From: Latrodectus hesperus
Taxonomy: Eukaryota > Arthropoda > Arachnida > Araneae > Theridiidae
Length of the DNA: 64,000 nucleotides
NCBI GenBank assembly: GCA_037975125.1
Contig: CM075862.1
Span: 39,708,024 to 39,772,023 of the forward strand
Direction of reading: 5' to 3'
The notes below the pieces were generated by a model that worked only from the letters and a program-made list of their open reading frames with translations, was not told the origin of the DNA and made no database searches. The translations under genes and the position numbers were made by a program. Of the stretch, positions 62,395 to 64,000 are shown in pieces (the first letter of the stretch is position 1; every line of letters starts with the position of its first letter).

Positions 62395-64000
62395 AAGTGG
62401 TACCACTAACCTCAGTAAGAATTTTCTTGCTGGGGATATACACATGGCCCTGATTCAGGAACCCTGACTGGTTAGGTAGAAAGTCAGTGGCCTCAAAGGA
62501 ACTAAAGTTAAGCTTATTTATTGTACCAATAACAATGCTAGAACTTGCATACTTTTACATAAAAACATTGAGGTTTTACCCCTCTCTGAATTTATCCTTA
62601 GGAACCTGACAGCTGTGAAAGTCAGACTCAACATAGAGGGAGGGGACAGAGAAATTGTTTTTGGCTCTGTGTACCTGCCCTATGAAGAGAAGGCTCCACC
62701 TGACCATTCTCTGCACGAGCTCATGAACTTTTGCAGAGACAACAACTTACAGGTATTCCTAGGACTAGACTATAATGCTCACCATGTTGTCTGGGGAAGT
62801 ACGGTTACAAATAAAAGAGGTGAGTGCCTTTTAGAATTCATTCTAAACTATGGGTTAGATATTCTAAATGAGGGTAACGAGCCAACTTCCATTGCTTCCA
62901 ATCGATCTGAAGTAATCAACATTACTATAGTGACAACGCTAATTAGCAAAAATATCAAAAATTGGAAAGTAAATGGCAAACCTTCTGGCTCAAACCATCA
63001 AAACATCCATTTTGAAATTCACTCTAATGTGTGTCTGGATCGTATGTTTAGAGACCCAGTTAGGACGGACTGGAAGAAATTCCAGGATTTGACTGGGTAG
63101 TTGAGCTCGGGAACAGACCTATTAGAGACAACTACGATCTAGAAGTTACAGCAGAACTTCTGCACAGTAGTATTCTACATTCTTATCATAACAATTGCCC
63201 TATTCGCACTAGGAGAGCTAAACTCCAATGTCCTTGGTGGAATGACGGAATGACTCTCTAGCAGCCGAAAGGGCAAATGTTAGGAAACTTTTTAATAAAG
63301 CCAAGAAAAATGGTGAATGGGAGAACTATAAAACAGCCCTCACCAATTATAACAAACTTGTTAGGAAAAACAAAATTAACTTAGGCAGGAAGTTTTGTGA
63401 AGAGATAGATTCTATCTCTGAAAGAGCTAGATTCCAAAAACTCCTCAAAAGGAATGAACCTATTTTGGTTGGCACCTTAAAAGACAAGGAGGGTAATTTT
63501 GCTGCTTTTGAGAAAGAGGTTGTGGAAATTATGACCAAAACCCACCTTCCAGGAGCTAGAGATGTTTATAGCAACGAAAGGGACCACTGCATTGGCCTTT
63601 TGTAAAGAGTCAATAGCAATCAATGGACCATCGCTAAAAATATCGTTAACTGCAACACTGTTAAATGGGCAATCTTTGCCTTTAAACCTCTAAAAAGCCC
63701 AGGGCCTGATGGAATTATGCCCATCATGATTCAGAAGGCAGAGGAGGTTGTCATACCAGTGCTAACTAGAATTTACAGAACTAGCTTAGCACTGGGTTAC
63801 ATACCAAAGATATGGTAGAAGACCAGGATTGTTCTCATTTTTAAACCTGGCAAGGACACCTATGACCAGGCCAAGTCTTACAGACCTATCAGTCTTTCTT
63901 CATTTTTCCTTAAAATTATGGAGAAAATCATTGATCGGGATATTAGAGATTACTTGGGTAATAACAGACCCTTGCATGCTCTTCAATTTGCTGAAAATCT
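62366..64000 (+). pseudogene. LINE ORF2: endonuclease and reverse transcriptase (partial)
   Basis: Overlaps the end of ORF1 in another frame. 'VVQANLHHSRSGT' and 'MALIQEP' then TGA (62465-62467, where Trp is usual) and TAG (62477) begin the APE-type endonuclease. It is then open to 63100 with 'GSVYLPYEEKAPP', 'LGLDYNAHHVVWGS' (catalytic Asp/Asn) and 'SGSNHQNIHFEI', in which the normal Ser-Asp-His has become Ser-Asn-His. Further on, in shifted frames, lies the RT fingers region: 'FKPLKSPGPDGIMPIMIQKA' (about 63680), 'LALGYIPKIW', 'FKPGKDTYDQAKSYRPISLS' (about 63840-63900) and 'MEKIIDRDIRDYLGN'. The catalytic FADD box would lie beyond the window. Confidence 0.85.

Larger units (their letters stand above)
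61115..64000 (+). mobile_element. LINE (Jockey/I-like) with 5' region, ORF1 and ORF2, cut by window end
   Basis: Base composition jumps from AT-rich to balanced near 61115. A 290-base leader, ORF1 (61406-62394), overlapping ORF2 (from about 62366) with endonuclease then reverse transcriptase follow in normal LINE order. It is in sense with MSH3. The element differs from the 19.6 kb family in its RT text. It is the longest element here and retains both ORFs, although stops are present. Confidence 0.85.

Overview
The window is eukaryotic nuclear DNA, very AT-rich, with long (TA)n microsatellites, a 500-base assembly gap, interrupted genes with GT-AG introns and dense transposon debris. It suggests an arthropod, most likely a chelicerate such as a spider. 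That is inferred from a DUF4806-type gene remnant, several tRNA-derived SINE families, Jockey/I-like LINEs and Tc1/mariner relics. No sequence here proves the species. Layout: 1-24.2 kb is gene-poor. It holds a broken DUF4806-type gene (2.4-4.5 kb), two direct copies of a GC-rich dispersed repeat (5.4 and 7.1 kb), a hAT transposase relic (8.4-9.3 kb), a Tc1 relic (10.5-11.35 kb), a tRNA-SINE (11.5 kb), a LINE relic (13.6-15.2 kb), a diverged tandem repeat that runs into the gap (15.26-15.98 kb), a 50-bp perfect palindrome (17.06 kb), and a tRNA-SINE head abutting a 5'-truncated LINE (19.4-22.3 kb). From 24,459 to beyond the right edge is one recognisable host gene on the plus strand, MSH3, which encodes the MutS-homologue subunit that pairs with MSH2 in MutSbeta to recognise insertion/deletion loops. 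I could place 17 coding exons whose splice phases join without a break into 904 codons. They run from an N-terminal PCNA-binding (PIP-like) motif through the mismatch-binding, connector, lever, clamp and ATPase regions to just past Walker B. The last exons, which should carry the ATPase H-loop and the C-terminal dimer helices, lie outside the window. The intron between exons 4 and 5 is not GT-AG: it starts ATATCCTTT and ends AC after a U12-like branch site, so it is an AT-AC (U12-type) intron. The MSH3 introns are full of mobile-element debris: a solo LTR with TAGT target duplication, LINE fragments on both strands, four or more Tc1/mariner relics, tRNA-SINEs (one inserted in a Tc1 relic with a 9-bp target duplication), a copia-type retrotransposon split by a mariner element that itself contains a (TA)n(CA)n tract, and at the right end a fairly long LINE with ORF1 and endonuclease/reverse-transcriptase reading frames. 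None of the element genes appears intact. No CRISPR, operon or prokaryotic feature is present.
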